A DNA stretch of 8,993 nt. Origin: Beijerinckiaceae bacterium. Its GTDB lineage: Bacteria; Pseudomonadota; Alphaproteobacteria; Rhizobiales; Beijerinckiaceae. Under the pieces are notes generated by a model. The model was not told where the DNA came from. It saw only the letters and a program-made list of their open reading frames with translations, and did not search any database. Each line of letters begins with the position of its first letter. The first letter of the stretch is position 1. A program made the translations under genes and the position numbers. The stretch is from positions 1 to 8,993 of the forward strand of contig CANGOK010000129.1 in NCBI GenBank assembly GCA_947455285.1. Reading direction: 5' to 3'. Shown here piece after piece: positions 8,348-8,993 of the stretch.

Positions 8348-8830
8348 ATGGCCCTCGCACTCGCCCTTTACCAGCCCGATATTCCCCAGAATTGCGGGAC
8401 GATGCTGCGGCTCTGCGCCTGCCTCGGCGTCGAAGCCTCCATCATAGAACCGGCTGGTTTTCCGGTCAGCGACCGGCATTTCCGCCGCTCGGGCATGGAT
8501 TATCTCGATGCGGTCAGCATAACCCGACACATTTCCTGGCGCGCTTTCGAGGAATGGCGCGGAGGAACCGGGCGTCGGCTGGTGCTCTTGTCCACAAGCG
8601 CCGCCCTGCCCTTCACCGATTTCGCCTTCGCCCCCGATGACATTCTCATGGTGGGGCGCGAGTCGGCGGGCGCCCCGCAGGAGGTTCATGACGCTGCGGA
8701 CGCACGCATCCTGATCCCCATTCGGCCGGGGATGCGCTCCATAAATGTGGCGGTTTGCGCCGCAATGGCGTTGGGAGAGGCATTGCGCCAGACCGGGCTC
8801 TACCCAGCTTCAGCGCCGCCGCAGAGCTGA
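8348..8830 (+). CDS. trmL: tRNA (cytidine(34)-2'-O)-methyltransferase TrmL (SPOUT family)
   Basis: TrmL uses S-adenosylmethionine to methylate the 2'-OH of the wobble nucleotide (C34 or cmnm5U34) of leucine tRNAs, improving codon-anticodon pairing in the cytosol. The 160-residue protein is all SPOUT domain and matches E. coli TrmL (157 residues) throughout. It has YQPDIPQNCGTMLRLCA (8-24) with the conserved Asn15 and Arg21, IIEPAGF (32-38), RRSGMDY (46-52), the knot loop VGRESAGAP (102-110), and IPIRPGMRSINVA (123-135), whose RSIN is the cofactor-binding trefoil motif. ATG 8348 has GAAGG (8338-8342) six bases upstream. It is divergent from petA. The cysteine after Asn15 and AVCAAM in place of LSNAVS of the E. 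coli protein are ordinary variation. Confidence 0.93.
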   Translation: MALALALYQPDIPQNCGTMLRLCACLGVEASIIEPAGFPVSDRHFRRSGMDYLDAVSITRHISWRAFEEWRGGTGRRLVLLSTSAALPFTDFAFAPDDILMVGRESAGAPQEVHDAADARILIPIRPGMRSINVAVCAAMALGEALRQTGLYPASAPPQS

Positions 8831-8875
8831 GGCGTCCGCCCGGCCATGTGACCGCAAGAGGTCTTCATGCTATGC

Positions 8876-8905
8876 TTGTGGCCGATTCTTCACCCTGACT
8901 ATCCT
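8876..8905 (+). promoter_or_regulatory. Possible promoter for the DUF2158 gene
   Basis: TTGTGG (8876-8881), an 18-base spacer and TATCCT (8900-8905) give a moderate sigma-70 match. Transcription would begin near 8912, just before the GGAG ribosome binding site at 8917-8920. The same gap holds small inverted repeats: CGGCCA 8841-8846 with TGGCCG 8879-8884, and GACC 8850-8853 with GGTC 8860-8863. No clear terminator for trmL is visible. Confidence 0.3.
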
Positions 8906-8928
8906 GCCGCACATTCGGAGAAATCATC

Positions 8929-8993
8929 ATGGCGTTGGAACCCGGCGATATTGTCCAGCTGAAGTCCGGAGGCCCCTTGATGACCGTCGTCGC
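8929..8993 (+). CDS. DUF2158 (YodC-like) small protein, N-terminal part, cut by window edge
   Basis: Twenty-one complete codons are present before the window ends: MALEPGDIVQLKSGGPLMTV and one more Val. The pattern GDxVxLKSGGPxMTV is the signature opening of DUF2158 proteins, a family of roughly 60-100 residue cytosolic proteins that includes E. coli YodC. The family has no established biochemical role and is thought to fold as a small beta-barrel. The ATG at 8929 is supported by GGAG (8917-8920), eight bases upstream. The frame lies 98 bases after trmL on the same strand and may have its own promoter. Confidence 0.8.
   Translation, partial: MALEPGDIVQLKSGGPLMTVV

Overview
This 9 kb window is a GC-rich (by eye about 60% G+C or more) stretch of chromosomal housekeeping DNA. 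It most likely comes from an alphaproteobacterium of the Hyphomicrobiales (Rhizobiales) group. The support is a UvrB with a long extra N-terminal region, a compact three-subunit cytochrome bc1 operon (Rieske, cytochrome b, cytochrome c1), a class I aspartate aminotransferase beginning MSFLAGAV, and a TrmL gene divergent from the bc1 operon. The genus is not assigned. There is no sign of phage, insertion sequences, CRISPR or tRNA/rRNA genes.

Layout, left to right. (1) 1-506, minus: the first 168 codons of an aspartate aminotransferase (aatA), with a good promoter candidate and a dyad in front of it. (2) 683-934, plus: a small unrecognised protein with one hydrophobic segment. (3) 973-3591, plus: uvrB, the nucleotide excision repair damage-loading helicase, 872 codons, followed by a strong GC hairpin at 3598-3618. 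(4) 3766-4434, minus: a 2-oxoglutarate/Fe(II) oxygenase-like protein of unknown substrate. (5) 4528-5085, minus: a ChrR-type NAD(P)H-dependent FMN/quinone reductase. (6) 5316-7973, minus: petA-petB-petC, encoding the complete catalytic core of the ubiquinol:cytochrome c oxidoreductase, closed by a T-rich intrinsic terminator at 5243-5271. (7) 7974-8347: a 374-base divergent regulatory region with several perfect dyads, including one that fits the RegA/PrrA two-part consensus. (8) 8348-8830, plus: trmL, the tRNA wobble-base 2'-O-methyltransferase. (9) 8929 to the right edge, plus: the start of a small DUF2158 (YodC-like) protein.

Functionally these are separate housekeeping units: amino acid metabolism, DNA repair, respiration, flavin/quinone reduction and tRNA modification. 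The best-defined unit is petABC, whose three products carry all the expected cofactor ligands (Rieske CTHLGC/CPCHGS, four b-haem histidines, PEWY, CxxCH and an axial Met). chrR and the oxygenase gene lie downstream on the same strand but are separated from petC by the terminator.

I found no convincing undescribed biological system. The items most worth checking are the dyad-dense petA/trmL intergenic region with its RegA/PrrA-like site, the leader arrangement in front of uvrB (a well-placed ribosome binding site serves an out-of-frame ATG, while uvrB itself has none), and the small hydrophobic protein upstream of uvrB.
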